Source: Amycolatopsis acididurans (GTDB lineage: Bacteria; Actinomycetota; Actinomycetes; Mycobacteriales; Pseudonocardiaceae). Taken from it: a DNA stretch of 64,000 nucleotides. Every line of letters begins with the position of its first letter. Position 1 is the stretch's first letter. The stretch lies in the NCBI RefSeq assembly GCF_012328925.1, contig NZ_JAAXLS010000020.1:1-64000 (forward strand), given 5' to 3'. The notes under the pieces were generated by a model. The model ran no database searches. It was not told the DNA's origin and was given only the letters and a program-made list of their open reading frames with translations. Below, piece by piece: positions 52,650 through 61,670 of the stretch. The position numbers and the translations under genes were made by a program.

Positions 52650-53483
52650 TCACCAGGTCTGCCGCTCCCCAGCGCGGCCATTCGCGATTCCGCGCGCGGC
52701 GGTCCCCGGCCACGCCTGAACGAACTCGGGCTGTCGCTTCTCGGCGAATGCTCGCGATCCTTCGATGACGTCACCGCTGCCGAAGACCTGGTGTGCGATG
52801 GCCTGGTAGTAGTTGTGCGTCTCGGCGCTCAGGAAGTTCCGCCACATGTTGAGGACCTGTTTGGTACCCCAGACCGCGGCGGGCGAGTTCCGGGCGATCG
52901 TATCGGCCTTTTCCACCGCGGCCGCCAGCACCGCGTGTTGTGGGACCACCTGCTGCACCAGGCCGAGGCGCAACGCGTTCTGGGCATCGAGCCCGTCACC
53001 CGTGAGCATCAGATCGGCCACGGTGCCGAACGGCAGCAGGCGTGGCAGTGCCGTCAGCGCACGCCCGGCGAGAATGCCGTGCCGCACCTCGGGCAGTGCG
53101 AACCAGGCGCGATCCGATGCGATCCTGATGTCACAGCTGATGCACAACGCGAGCCCGCCGGCGACTGCGAGACCGTTGACCGCGGCGATGGTCACCTTGT
53201 TGCAGGAGCCGAGGCCGCACATGTCCGGTGATGCCGCCAACGGCAGGCCCGCGCCGTCAGGCACCTGACCGGCCATCTCCTTGAGATCGGCACCGGAGGA
53301 AAAAGCTCGAGTTCCGGTGCCGGTGATGATCGCGACGTATTGACCGGGATCAGCTTGGAACTCCTTGATTCCCGCTGTGAGATCGGTCAGCACGGTCCCG
53401 CCGAGCGCGTTCAGGCGTTCCGGCCGGTTGATGGTGAAAACCGTGGTGTGGCGGATTTTTTCCACGATGAGGTCGTCAGTCAC
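52650..53483 (-). CDS. Enoyl-CoA hydratase/isomerase family protein
   Basis: This 277-residue crotonase has oxyanion-hole segments FSSGADLKEM (about 65) and NGLAVAGGLALCISCDIRIAS (about 105-125), then FALPEVRHGILAG with one acidic residue of the catalytic pair. The other glutamate position (GGGxE) is Leu, so isomerase or retro-Claisen activity is possible instead of hydration. The GTG start at 53483 follows ACGGGG; longer upstream frames are Arg/Pro/Ser-rich shadows. It ends the minus-strand operon from the ABC importer. Confidence 0.83.
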   Translation of the reverse strand: MTDDLIVEKIRHTTVFTINRPERLNALGGTVLTDLTAGIKEFQADPGQYVAIITGTGTRAFSSGADLKEMAGQVPDGAGLPLAASPDMCGLGSCNKVTIAAVNGLAVAGGLALCISCDIRIASDRAWFALPEVRHGILAGRALTALPRLLPFGTVADLMLTGDGLDAQNALRLGLVQQVVPQHAVLAAAVEKADTIARNSPAAVWGTKQVLNMWRNFLSAETHNYYQAIAHQVFGSGDVIEGSRAFAEKRQPEFVQAWPGTAARGIANGRAGERQTW

Positions 53484-53541
53484 CTGGGTACCCCGTCTTC
53501 GGGACAGTACGGCCGACCGGTGGTGGCAGCTCGAGCACGCG

Positions 53542-54756
53542 CTATCTGGCCGGTTCGGCGGCGTCGGCCGTGATCCGCTCCATGCGGTAGAGACGCGCGG
53601 CATTGAGCCGCAATACCTTCAGCTGGTCCTCCGCGGACAGTGTCCGAGTCTGGGCCTGCGCCGAGGCTCGCGAGTTCGGCCATGATCCATCCGGATGCGG
53701 ATAGTCGGTTTCGAAGCAGATGTTGTCAAGTGGGAGCGGCCCGTCGTCCAGGAACCGCAAAATCGCGGGATCGTCGAATACGCACGCGTAGACGTGCTCC
53801 GCGAGATAGCTGCTCGGCGGGTCGGGCAATGCGTCCCCGCCCATGAACGCGTTGCCCGCGCGCCAGATCCCGTCCAGGCGGCTCATCAGGTACGGTATCC
53901 AGCCGGCCTGTCCCTCGGAGAACGCCACCTTCAATGTCGGGTGCCGGAGAAACACGCCGGACATCAGCCAGTCGCTCAGCGACAGCGACGAATTGCCGTA
54001 ATGGTTGCTGGTGTGGATGATGAAGGGTGCGTCGGGGGACGTTTTGTTGGTGGTGGAACTCGAACCGATGTGAAGATTGATGACGGTCTCGGTCTCGGCG
54101 CACGCGGCGAATAACGGCTCCCAATATCCGGAGTACATCGACGGCAGGCCGAGTTTCGCGGGAATCTCCGAGAAGCACACGGAGGTCACACCGCGCGCGG
54201 CGTTGCGGAAAACTTCCGCGCGAGCGAGATCGACGTCCCACAACGGGACGATCGGCGAGGCGAGCAGCCGGCCCGCCGACGCACCAGCCCACTCTTCGAT
54301 GGCCCAATCGTTGTAGATCTCGACGCACAGCTTCGCGAGTTTCTTGTCGCGCGCTTCCAGGAACCGCTGGCCACAGAATCGAACGAACATGTTCGGGAAG
54401 CACAGCGACGCTTCCACCCCATCGAGATCCATGTCGGCCAGGCGCGCGGTGACTTCGTAGCAGCCAGGCCGGATGGCATCGAATGTGATCGGTGTTCCGT
54501 CCACCTCCGCCGCGCCCTTGCCGGCGGCCGCGAACGAGGAGTTCAGTGGAATCCGGACATCCTCATAGCACCAGACATCCACCGGGACACGGTCGGCGCG
54601 CGGGTCGGCGGCGGCGCCACTCACCTCTCGGACGACGCGCGGCCCGCTGTCACGGTATCTCGCCGGCAGCCGTGCGCTCCACAGGTCGGGCGGCTCGAAC
54701 ACGTGATCGTCCACCGAGACGATCAGGGGCAAACCTGCGGCAGTGGAATCGGGCAT
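53542..54756 (-). CDS. Amidohydrolase-2 family metal-dependent hydrolase/decarboxylase
   Basis: This 404-residue TIM barrel of the ACMSD-like group has SVDDHVFEPPDLW at the N-terminus (Asp-x-His variant of HxH), NLHIGSSS (His ligand) in mid-protein and CFETDYPHPDGSWP (metal-binding Asp) near residue 345. These enzymes hydrolyse or decarboxylate ring acids; many uncharacterised ones lie in steroid or terpenoid clusters. It lies between the crotonase and class II aldolase genes in the same operon. Confidence 0.85.
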   Translation of the reverse strand: MPDSTAAGLPLIVSVDDHVFEPPDLWSARLPARYRDSGPRVVREVSGAAADPRADRVPVDVWCYEDVRIPLNSSFAAAGKGAAEVDGTPITFDAIRPGCYEVTARLADMDLDGVEASLCFPNMFVRFCGQRFLEARDKKLAKLCVEIYNDWAIEEWAGASAGRLLASPIVPLWDVDLARAEVFRNAARGVTSVCFSEIPAKLGLPSMYSGYWEPLFAACAETETVINLHIGSSSTTNKTSPDAPFIIHTSNHYGNSSLSLSDWLMSGVFLRHPTLKVAFSEGQAGWIPYLMSRLDGIWRAGNAFMGGDALPDPPSSYLAEHVYACVFDDPAILRFLDDGPLPLDNICFETDYPHPDGSWPNSRASAQAQTRTLSAEDQLKVLRLNAARLYRMERITADAAEPAR

Positions 54757-54819
54757 GGCAGACCTCCCATGGGAAAGGGCTTCTGGTCGGGATACGGCGG
54801 ACGCGCCGCGCGCACGGCA

Positions 54820-55560
54820 CTAGCCTGCCGCGCCTGCCGGTTGCAGCGCGGCGTCTTCGGCGAAAACCTCCGGGGATGCCAGGCGCAGCCTGCGAAGCTG
54901 AGCGGCCCATGTCTCGCCCACCACCAGCCGGTTGAGATCGCGCTGGTAGTTACGAAGATGACGCTCGTCCGTCAGCTCCGTGCCGCCGATCAGCTTTGCC
55001 TCGTAGTGGTACCTGGCCGCCTTCTCCAGGAGGAACGACTTCACGATTGCCTCGCCCAGGGTCGCACCGACGACGATGCAACCGTGATTCTTCATCAGCA
55101 GCACGCTCTTGCGGCCCAGCGTCCGCGCGATCCGCTCGGCATCGGTGACGTCACTCGCCTCCTCCTCCACGATGACCGCTTGGTCGTCGTAGAACAGGTA
55201 CGACAACAGGTTGAACATGCCGATAGTGCCGCCCGTGCTGGCCACCACAGCCGTGTAGTGACCATGATGGTGCACGATCGCGTTGACATCGGGCCGCTGA
55301 CGGTAGATCGAGGCATGGAAGTCCAGGACCGGAGCGAGCATCCGCCCACCGAGATCGCCTTCCAGCAACGTGAAGTCGTAGCCGATCTTCACGACACCGT
55401 CCGGGAGCGTTTCGTCGAAATACTCGAACACCGTCGTCCACATGGCATTGTCGATGTCGGCAGCGCGTACCGTCACATGCCCCGCCGACTGGCTGTCACA
55501 ACCCTCCGCGAACAGAATCCGGCGACCGGCCGCGATCTCGACTTGAGTGGCATTGACCAT
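54820..55560 (-). CDS. Class II aldolase/adducin family protein
   Basis: This 246-residue zinc aldolase-like protein has metal ligands HHHGH (His97-101) and KNHG (His159), and an N-terminal ILFAEGCDSQSAGHVTVR phosphate-loop region. It lacks a canonical sugar-phosphate pocket motif; some relatives are decarboxylases or diketone-processing enzymes. It could carry out a retro-aldol C-C cleavage on a hydroxy-keto intermediate. GGGAGA precedes the ATG. Confidence 0.82.
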   Translation of the reverse strand: MVNATQVEIAAGRRILFAEGCDSQSAGHVTVRAADIDNAMWTTVFEYFDETLPDGVVKIGYDFTLLEGDLGGRMLAPVLDFHASIYRQRPDVNAIVHHHGHYTAVVASTGGTIGMFNLLSYLFYDDQAVIVEEEASDVTDAERIARTLGRKSVLLMKNHGCIVVGATLGEAIVKSFLLEKAARYHYEAKLIGGTELTDERHLRNYQRDLNRLVVGETWAAQLRRLRLASPEVFAEDAALQPAGAAG

Positions 55561-55584
55561 CTACCGTCATCTCCCTCGGTCGTG

Positions 55585-56421
55585 CTAATTGAATTTGGCC
55601 GTCCAGCCGGCATCGACCGGCAGCGTGACTCCCGTGACGTAGCGAGCATCCTCGGACGCGAGCCACGCCACCGCGCCTGCGATGTCCTCGGCCTCGAGCC
55701 AAGGGACGGGCAACAGGTTCAGCTCGGTGAAGGCGGCCCGGACGTCGTCGGCGGTCGGATCCGGCCGGTCCGGCGCGAACAGCCGCCAGATGACCTCGTT
55801 CTGCGTCATCTTCGTGTTGACCGAACTCGGATGGACACAGTTCGCGCGGATGAAATGGGGCGCCAGCTCGTTCGCGAGCGAACGCATCAGCCCGACCACG
55901 GCGTGCTTCGCCATGTTGTAGTGCACCTGGTTCGGAAATCCACGGAGTCCGGCGATCGAGCTGATGATGACGATCGAGCCGCCCGTGCCCTGCTCAATCA
56001 GGTAGGGCACCGTCGCCTTGCAGGTGTAGTACATGCCGTGCATCTGAACGTCGATCATCTCGTGATAGAGGTCGTCGGTCATCTCGACGAACGATGCGAA
56101 CGACAGGTATCCGGCGTTGGCGACAACGACATCCAGCCGGCCGAGTGCGGCCGTACCCTCCGCTACGGCGGCCTCGAGCTCGGCCTGCTTTCGCACGTCC
56201 GCCTTGACGGACACGATCCGCCGGCCGATCTCCGTCACCAGCTTCGCGGTATCGGCGAGGTCCTGCGCGGTGGCCAGTTCGTAAGGTGAACCAGGCAGTT
56301 GTTCGCACAGATCGATGGCGATGATGTCCGCGCCCTCCGTGGCGAGCCGCACGGCGTGCGCTCGGCCCTGCCCTCTCGCGGCGCCGGTGATCAGCGCGAC
56401 CCGGCCGGTCAGTCGCCCCAC
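55585..56421 (-). CDS. Mycofactocin-type SDR oxidoreductase
   Basis: This 278-residue SDR has GRVALITGAARGQGRAHAVRLATEGADIIAIDLCEQL, the extended insertion before ADVRK and the IRANCVHPSSVNTKM segment. This form is characteristic of the mycofactocin-coupled SDR subfamily, which keeps NAD tightly bound and passes electrons to mycofactocin. Catalytic Tyr/Lys are in VHYNMAK. The GTG at 56421 with AAAGGAAG upstream is preferred to a GTG at 56451 that overlaps the previous stop. It probably oxidises a secondary alcohol of the cyclic substrate. Confidence 0.85.
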   Translation of the reverse strand: MGRLTGRVALITGAARGQGRAHAVRLATEGADIIAIDLCEQLPGSPYELATAQDLADTAKLVTEIGRRIVSVKADVRKQAELEAAVAEGTAALGRLDVVVANAGYLSFASFVEMTDDLYHEMIDVQMHGMYYTCKATVPYLIEQGTGGSIVIISSIAGLRGFPNQVHYNMAKHAVVGLMRSLANELAPHFIRANCVHPSSVNTKMTQNEVIWRLFAPDRPDPTADDVRAAFTELNLLPVPWLEAEDIAGAVAWLASEDARYVTGVTLPVDAGWTAKFN

Positions 56422-56450
56422 TGGCCCACTTCCTTTCCTCGCTGATGCCA

Positions 56451-57713
56451 CTATTGGGCCGGAACGGTCTCACCGGTGAAGACGTTGAGGAACGTCGTCG
56501 GAACCTTGTCGCGGTAGGTGCCGTCCTCGTAGTCGAGGTTGACGATCGTCGGGTTGAATTCCCGTGGCAGGCCGGCGATCGAGCTCTCTTTCGTGTAGCT
56601 CAACCGAGGCGTGAGCGCTCCCGTGTCGTACCCGGAGACCTTCTTCAGGCCTTCGACGACCGCCTCTCGGGTCAGCTCGCCATTGATCCCCTTCACGACG
56701 TCGGCGAAAAGCTTTACGCCGAGGTAAGCGTCCACGTCGGTCTCGGAAACGGGTGCGTCCGGCTGATACTTGGCCATATCGGCTTCGAACTGTCGCCAGC
56801 CAGGGGAGGTGTGGCTGTAGTAGCCGATCGCCTGGATCCGGCCCGCGGCAGGTCCGAGTACCTGCTTGATCTGCGACGCGGGCGTCACGCCGGCCGACAA
56901 GATGACGGGCCCGGAGTAACCCTGTTTCCGAAGTGCTTGCAGGAACGTGATCGCCTGCGTCGGGCCGAGTGACAGGATGACGGCCGGCGGATTCGCGGCG
57001 ACCGTCTGGGCGGCGTAGGTCGAAAGGTCGGTCGCGGTACCGGGAAATATGATGGTCGGATCGAGTTTGAACCCTTTTCCGACCTTGTTCAGCGACGGAA
57101 TCGTGTACTTGTTGATGGCATCGAGGAAGGTCCGGTACGAGGACGGGTTGAAGGAAATGAACGCCGCGCGGTCGAGCCCTTCGCTGGCCAGCGCGGCGAC
57201 CGCACCCGTGCCATTGCCAATCGCCCCGACATCGGTCGGGTAGATCACCGGGGACGAGTACTCCGGGTCTCCGACGCCGTGCACACCGATCGCCGCCAGG
57301 CCGGCCTTCTCGAAGACGGGATAGATCTGCGTGCCACCCAGGTAGTTGTAGTTTCCGATCGACGCGACGACGGCGTTGTTGGCAACGGCTGACGACGCGC
57401 AGGTACCGGCCGCGTTGACGTTTCCCTTCGTATCGCAGAAGGTCATTTTCAGCTGACGGCCCTTGACGCCACCGGTGGCGTTGATCGCGCTCACGGCGGC
57501 GTTGGCACCGGGGATGAGGTACTGGTCCGCGCCGACCGTGCCCGGTCCGGTGCCTGATATCAGGACGAACTCGATTGGATCACCGGCGGACGAACCCGAC
57601 GCGTTCGAACCGGACCCGCTGTATCGACAGGCGTTCAGCCCGGCCGCCAGCAGGACGGCTGAGGACAGTACCGACACGAGACGCAGTCGGCGTCGGATGG
57701 CTGTATTTCCCAC
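56451..57713 (-). CDS. Branched-chain-amino-acid-type ABC substrate-binding lipoprotein
   Basis: This 420-residue protein has a lipoprotein signal (RRRLRLVSVLSSAVLLAAGLN, Cys29 in the lipobox LNAC), a Ser/Gly linker, then a Peripla_BP_6 (LivK-like) bilobed domain with GADQYLIPGANAAVSAINATGGVKG. The family binds amino acids but also aromatic and alicyclic acids such as benzoates and steroid fragments. It is the likely delivery protein for the fused permease/ATPase encoded upstream. The GTG at 57713 has GAGGAGG at 7 nt; the promoter lies at 57821-57852. Confidence 0.88.
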   Translation of the reverse strand: MGNTAIRRRLRLVSVLSSAVLLAAGLNACRYSGSGSNASGSSAGDPIEFVLISGTGPGTVGADQYLIPGANAAVSAINATGGVKGRQLKMTFCDTKGNVNAAGTCASSAVANNAVVASIGNYNYLGGTQIYPVFEKAGLAAIGVHGVGDPEYSSPVIYPTDVGAIGNGTGAVAALASEGLDRAAFISFNPSSYRTFLDAINKYTIPSLNKVGKGFKLDPTIIFPGTATDLSTYAAQTVAANPPAVILSLGPTQAITFLQALRKQGYSGPVILSAGVTPASQIKQVLGPAAGRIQAIGYYSHTSPGWRQFEADMAKYQPDAPVSETDVDAYLGVKLFADVVKGINGELTREAVVEGLKKVSGYDTGALTPRLSYTKESSIAGLPREFNPTIVNLDYEDGTYRDKVPTTFLNVFTGETVPAQ

Positions 57714-57820
57714 TCTTGAACCTCCTCGTTGAGGCAGTGGCCCGCCGATTCGCGGAATTTGGGTGCCGTGTCGTGCGAGCGATCGGCGCTCGACCAGGGC
57801 AAACACCAAAATATTTAACT

Positions 57821-57852
57821 GTCAGACTAAAGTCGGCCAAGCCGGACGTCAA
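57821..57852 (-). promoter_or_regulatory. Promoter of the lipoprotein-SDR-aldolase operon with GntR site
   Basis: On the minus strand TTGACG (57852-57847), 17 nt and TAGTCT (57829-57824) form the promoter. The -10 overlaps GTCAGAC (57821-57827), and GTCGGCC (57832-57838) lies 11 bp away. The 174-bp gap to the upstream ATPase gene is otherwise empty. Confidence 0.65.
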
Positions 57853-57887
57853 GGTGCTGGACCAACGCCGGCGCCGGCCGACTCGAA

Positions 57888-58628
57888 TCACTCGGTGACG
57901 CCGGACAGGTACTGGCCCTCCACCTCGCCGAAGCGATGCAGGAGATCGGCGGCACGGCCGGACATGGCAACCTGTCCCCGACGTAGTACGTAGGCCCGGT
58001 CGCACGCCAGCAGCGCGGCGCGCGCCTGCTGTTCGACCAGAAGCACGGCCACTCCACGGGACGCCGCCGTGCGAATGAAGGTGAGGAGCCGTTCGACAAT
58101 GATCGGCGCCAGTCCCAATGACAGCTCGTCGCACAGGAAGATCGCCGGCTCGGCCGCGAGCGCGCGGGCGATCGTCAGCATCTGCTGCTCGCCGCCCGAA
58201 AGCAGGCCCGCGGGCCGGCGCACCAGTGGTTTGAGCTCCGGCATCAGCTCGAGCGCGACCGCGGGATCTCCACGGCCCAGTCGCAGGTTCTCCAAAGTCG
58301 TCAGGCCACGGAAAATGCCGCGCTCCTCCGGCACATAGGCCAGGCCGGCACGGCTGCGGCTGGCCAGCGAGTCCGACCTGCGCACACCGCGGTAGAAGAC
58401 CGATCCGCGACTGGGCGGTAGCAGCCCGGCAAGCGCTTTCAGCGTGGTCGTCTTACCCGCGCCGTTCGCGCCGAGCAATGCGACGAGTTCGCCGGGGCGT
58501 ACGACCAGGTCGACGTCGCGCAAAACCGGTACCGCGCCGTATCCGGCGCACAGCCCGCGAGCCTCGATCACCGCATCAGGCGACTCGTTGTGCGCATCCA
58601 TCGCGGTCAGAGTTTGCCGGTTGCTCAT
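57888..58628 (-). CDS. ABC importer ATPase, LivF-type
   Basis: This is a 246-residue ABC ATPase: Walker A GANGAGKT (53-60), ABC signature LLSGGEQQML, Walker B AIFLCDELSLGL, H-loop LLVEQQ. LivF-type features are the GYGAVPVLRDV start and VPEERGIFRGLTTLENL. Its ATG overlaps the stop of the fused permease-ATPase gene. It supplies the second nucleotide-binding domain of the importer. Confidence 0.9.
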   Translation of the reverse strand: MSNRQTLTAMDAHNESPDAVIEARGLCAGYGAVPVLRDVDLVVRPGELVALLGANGAGKTTTLKALAGLLPPSRGSVFYRGVRRSDSLASRSRAGLAYVPEERGIFRGLTTLENLRLGRGDPAVALELMPELKPLVRRPAGLLSGGEQQMLTIARALAAEPAIFLCDELSLGLAPIIVERLLTFIRTAASRGVAVLLVEQQARAALLACDRAYVLRRGQVAMSGRAADLLHRFGEVEGQYLSGVTE

Positions 58629-61324
58629 CGCTCCGCCCTCACGGTGCCGACGTCCTCGACCAGGTCGTGCCCACCGAGGTATGCCTCGATCACGCGCGGA
58701 TCGGACCGTACGTCCTCGGGTGGACCGGTCACGATGTGCCGTCCGAAGTCGATGGCGACCACCGTGTCGCAAGCGCGCATGACCATCGATACGTCATGCT
58801 CGACGAGCAGGATCCCCATCCCCCAATCCGCGGCCAGCTGGCGGATGAGTGTCACCAGCTCGCCGGTGCTTTTGTCGTCGAGCCCCGCTGCCGGCTCGTC
58901 CAGTAAGAGCACCGAGGGGGCCATGGCGACCGAGCGTGCGATACCCACGAGACGGCGAACCGCGTACGGGAGGTCGGTGGGCTGCCGCGTCAGCGAATCG
59001 TCGAGTGAGAACTGTGCGATGGCGGCGAGGCCCGCCTTCGTATGCGCTCGCCGGCGAGGCCGCACCAGATCCGACAGGTAGACCGACATCGAACGCGATT
59101 CCGACGCCGTGAGCAGGTTCTCCTCGACGTTCATGTCCTCGAACAGCTCGAGCGACTGCCACGAACGGATCAGTCCCAGCTTCGCTCGCTGTTGCACGCT
59201 GAGCCCGTCGACGGGCTTTCCGTCGAAGAGAATCCGCCCGCCCGCTGGGCGAACGAACCCGGTCGCGGCGTCGATCAACGTGGTCTTTCCGGCACCGTTG
59301 GGACCGATCAGCCCGACGACTTCACCAGGCCGGACGGTGAGGCTGACCGAATCGAGCGCGGTCGTGCCGCCGTATCGCACCGTGACGTCACGGAGCTCGA
59401 GCATCTTCGGTTTCGTCCGATACGACGGGATGGTCGCCAGCGGCGGCGCCAACCCCGTGCGGCGCCGGCGCGGCAGGAAACGACGTACCTTCGTGATGAC
59501 GTCGATCTGGTGGCGGACAATGCCGTCCGGCGTGAACGTCAGCTGGATCAGCAGGAGGATGCCGAGAATCAGGTCCCAGGTGTGCGTGATGTCCACGAAG
59601 TACCCGATGATGACCTGCACCAGACCGCCGAGCACCAGGAACCCGGCCGTGATCCCGCCGAGGTTGTAGGCCAGCCCGCCGATGACCGCATACATCAGGA
59701 AGTTCACATCGGTCAGCGGAGCGTAAGTGGTGAAATCGACGCTCGAGAACTGAAATGCCGCAAGCCCGCCGCCGAGTGCGGCCAGGCCGGCGCCAATCCC
59801 GAACGCGTAGGTCTTCGCGCCGACCACGCTGATCCCGAGGCTCGCGGCGGCCCGCTCGTTGTCACGGACCGCGAGAAGCCGCCGGCCGGATTGACCGCGC
59901 CGGACGTTGGCCACCACCAGCGCCGCGAGGCAGACGACGACAGCGCAGAGTGCTGCGTACCGCGGAGGGTCGTCGATGTAGTCGACATCGAGTCCGAAGA
60001 GGACACGGCTGGGCAATTGAGTTCCCTGGACGCCTCCGGTCCAGTCCGTATTGGACAGAACGACGCTTTCGATGACAACGGCACCACCCAGTGTGGCGAC
60101 CGCGAGATTCACCCCGCGGGCACGAACCGCGGGTAGGGCGAAGATCATGCCGACCGGCACCGTCGCCAGCACCCCGAGCACGATCGACCACGGGAACGGC
60201 ACACCGGCGGCGGCGGTGAGGCGACTCGCGATGAAACCGCCGATTCCGGCGAATGCGTACTGTGCCAGGCTGATCTGTCCCGCATAACCCGTCACGACGA
60301 CCAAGGAGAGACCGATGAGGGCGGCGGTCGCCGAGGCGGTAACCGCCTGCGACCAGGTGTTGTCGAACAGGTAGAGCGATCCGACCGTCACAACCAGGCC
60401 GACCATCACCCAGGTCGGCGAGATGCGGCCCGATCCGACACTGGGCAGGCGATCCGCGCGGAAGCTGCGCAACGGCAGTGCCTTTCCCCGGACGAGCAGG
60501 ATGAACAGAATCACCGCGAAGGGAACGGCGACGTTGAGGCCGGGCGGGCTGGTGATCCAGTGCGTCGTTTCCGATTCCAGAATGCCGATCACCGCCGCGC
60601 CGAGCAGTGTGAGCGGGAATGACACGAACCCGCCGACCAGTGCCGCGGACAACGCCGGAATGATCACCAGCGCCACGACGGCCTGGTCGAGACCCGTGAT
60701 CGGCACGAGGAGCACGCCCGCCAGCCCCGCCAGCCCGGCGCCGATCGTCCAGTTGATGCGCGCGACCGATCTCGGTGACCGGCCGAGACATGCAAGCGCC
60801 TCCTGGTTTTCGGCCACAGCACTCGTCGCGAGACCGAACTTCGAATACCGGTAGAAGGCCCACAGCCCTACCGTGAGCACGGCAGCGATCCCGAACAGCC
60901 ACAGCCCACCCGCCGGAATGATCACCGCCGAATTGACCTGGACGCTGCCGTTGGGCAAGAAACCGTCGACGAACCGGAGCGTGTCACCAAACCGCAACAC
61001 GGCGATCTGGGAGATCACGACGACGATGGCGAGGGTCGCGACGATCCGGGCCAGCGGAGACGACGCCCGCATACGCCACATGATCAGTTCTTGGGTCGCG
61101 AGCCCGAATACGGCGGCGAGCACGACGGCCGCGGCGACCGCGACCCACGTCGCCGTCCGACCATGCAGTTCGTAGTAGGTATAGGCCCCGACGAGCGCGA
61201 AACTCCCTTGCGCGAAGTTGACCACGCCGGAGCCGCGGTAAATGACCACGGCGCCGGAGGCCAGCAGGGCATACGCGCCGCCGCTGCCGAGCCCCAGTAG
61301 CGCGAACTTGAGGAAGTCGTTCAA
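58625..61324 (-). CDS. Fused LivH-LivM-LivG ABC importer protein (two permeases plus ATPase)
   Basis: This 899-residue protein joins three parts normally made separately: a LivH-type permease (about 1-290; GSGGAYALLASGAVVIYRGSGV), a LivM-type permease (about 300-620; YAGQISLAQYAFAGIGGF) and a LivG-type ATPase (about 640-899; Walker A GPNGAGKTT, signature-region LPYAVRRLVGIARSV, Walker B LLLDEPAAGLD). The ABC signature LSGGQ is degenerate (PYAVRR), as in some LivG proteins. The TTG at 61324 has AAGGGAG at 5 nt and gives a normal LivH N-terminus; starts at 61384 or 61426 would add a 20-34 residue polar tail. Confidence 0.87.
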   Translation of the reverse strand: MNDFLKFALLGLGSGGAYALLASGAVVIYRGSGVVNFAQGSFALVGAYTYYELHGRTATWVAVAAAVVLAAVFGLATQELIMWRMRASSPLARIVATLAIVVVISQIAVLRFGDTLRFVDGFLPNGSVQVNSAVIIPAGGLWLFGIAAVLTVGLWAFYRYSKFGLATSAVAENQEALACLGRSPRSVARINWTIGAGLAGLAGVLLVPITGLDQAVVALVIIPALSAALVGGFVSFPLTLLGAAVIGILESETTHWITSPPGLNVAVPFAVILFILLVRGKALPLRSFRADRLPSVGSGRISPTWVMVGLVVTVGSLYLFDNTWSQAVTASATAALIGLSLVVVTGYAGQISLAQYAFAGIGGFIASRLTAAAGVPFPWSIVLGVLATVPVGMIFALPAVRARGVNLAVATLGGAVVIESVVLSNTDWTGGVQGTQLPSRVLFGLDVDYIDDPPRYAALCAVVVCLAALVVANVRRGQSGRRLLAVRDNERAAASLGISVVGAKTYAFGIGAGLAALGGGLAAFQFSSVDFTTYAPLTDVNFLMYAVIGGLAYNLGGITAGFLVLGGLVQVIIGYFVDITHTWDLILGILLLIQLTFTPDGIVRHQIDVITKVRRFLPRRRRTGLAPPLATIPSYRTKPKMLELRDVTVRYGGTTALDSVSLTVRPGEVVGLIGPNGAGKTTLIDAATGFVRPAGGRILFDGKPVDGLSVQQRAKLGLIRSWQSLELFEDMNVEENLLTASESRSMSVYLSDLVRPRRRAHTKAGLAAIAQFSLDDSLTRQPTDLPYAVRRLVGIARSVAMAPSVLLLDEPAAGLDDKSTGELVTLIRQLAADWGMGILLVEHDVSMVMRACDTVVAIDFGRHIVTGPPEDVRSDPRVIEAYLGGHDLVEDVGTVRAER

Positions 61325-61670
61325 TGTGGCTCCCTTGATCACTCCAGCAGGCCGATGTTCCGCGCTGGACGCAGGTGGACCCATAGATGCCTGATGTTTG
61401 TCTAGGAGATCACTTTCTATTGACATACGTCAGACCAAAAACCGTAAGCGATGCCTTGTCAGGTTTCAAGGCTCGGGTTGTTGCAGAACGGACGACTCCA
61501 CGCTTCGACGAGCCCAGATGCCGAGGGGATGCCTGTTCCGTAGTTGAGCGCGGACAAGAGGTGACCACGCTTGCCCGCCGTCACCGGGCGTGCACTGCCT
61601 CGATCGACGTGTTGACCATCAGCTGTCGGACATTTAGAGTCAGACCGATCGCGACAAATGGAGGCGGACT
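61325..61670. promoter_or_regulatory. Divergent control region (346 bp) between fused importer and second P450
   Basis: No gene is seen. GTCAGAC (61429-61435) with TATTGAC 11 bp upstream faces the importer. GTCGGAC (61625-61631) and GTCAGAC (61639-61645), 14 bp apart as at 33327-33347, precede the P450. TTGACC (61612-61617) and TTTAGA (61633-61638, spacer 15) or TTAGAG (spacer 16) between the half-sites are the likely P450 promoter. The remaining ~170 bp shows nothing I can name. Confidence 0.6.

Noticed and set aside
54703-56289. Long plus-strand open frame (528 codons) opposite the amidohydrolase, class II aldolase and SDR genes
   Set aside because: It is a high-GC shadow: Arg/His/Asp/Val-rich, no recognisable motif, and antisense to three genes with full family motifs. 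The same applies to long antisense frames at 477-1610, 17836-18999, 25379-26455 and 49597-50745.
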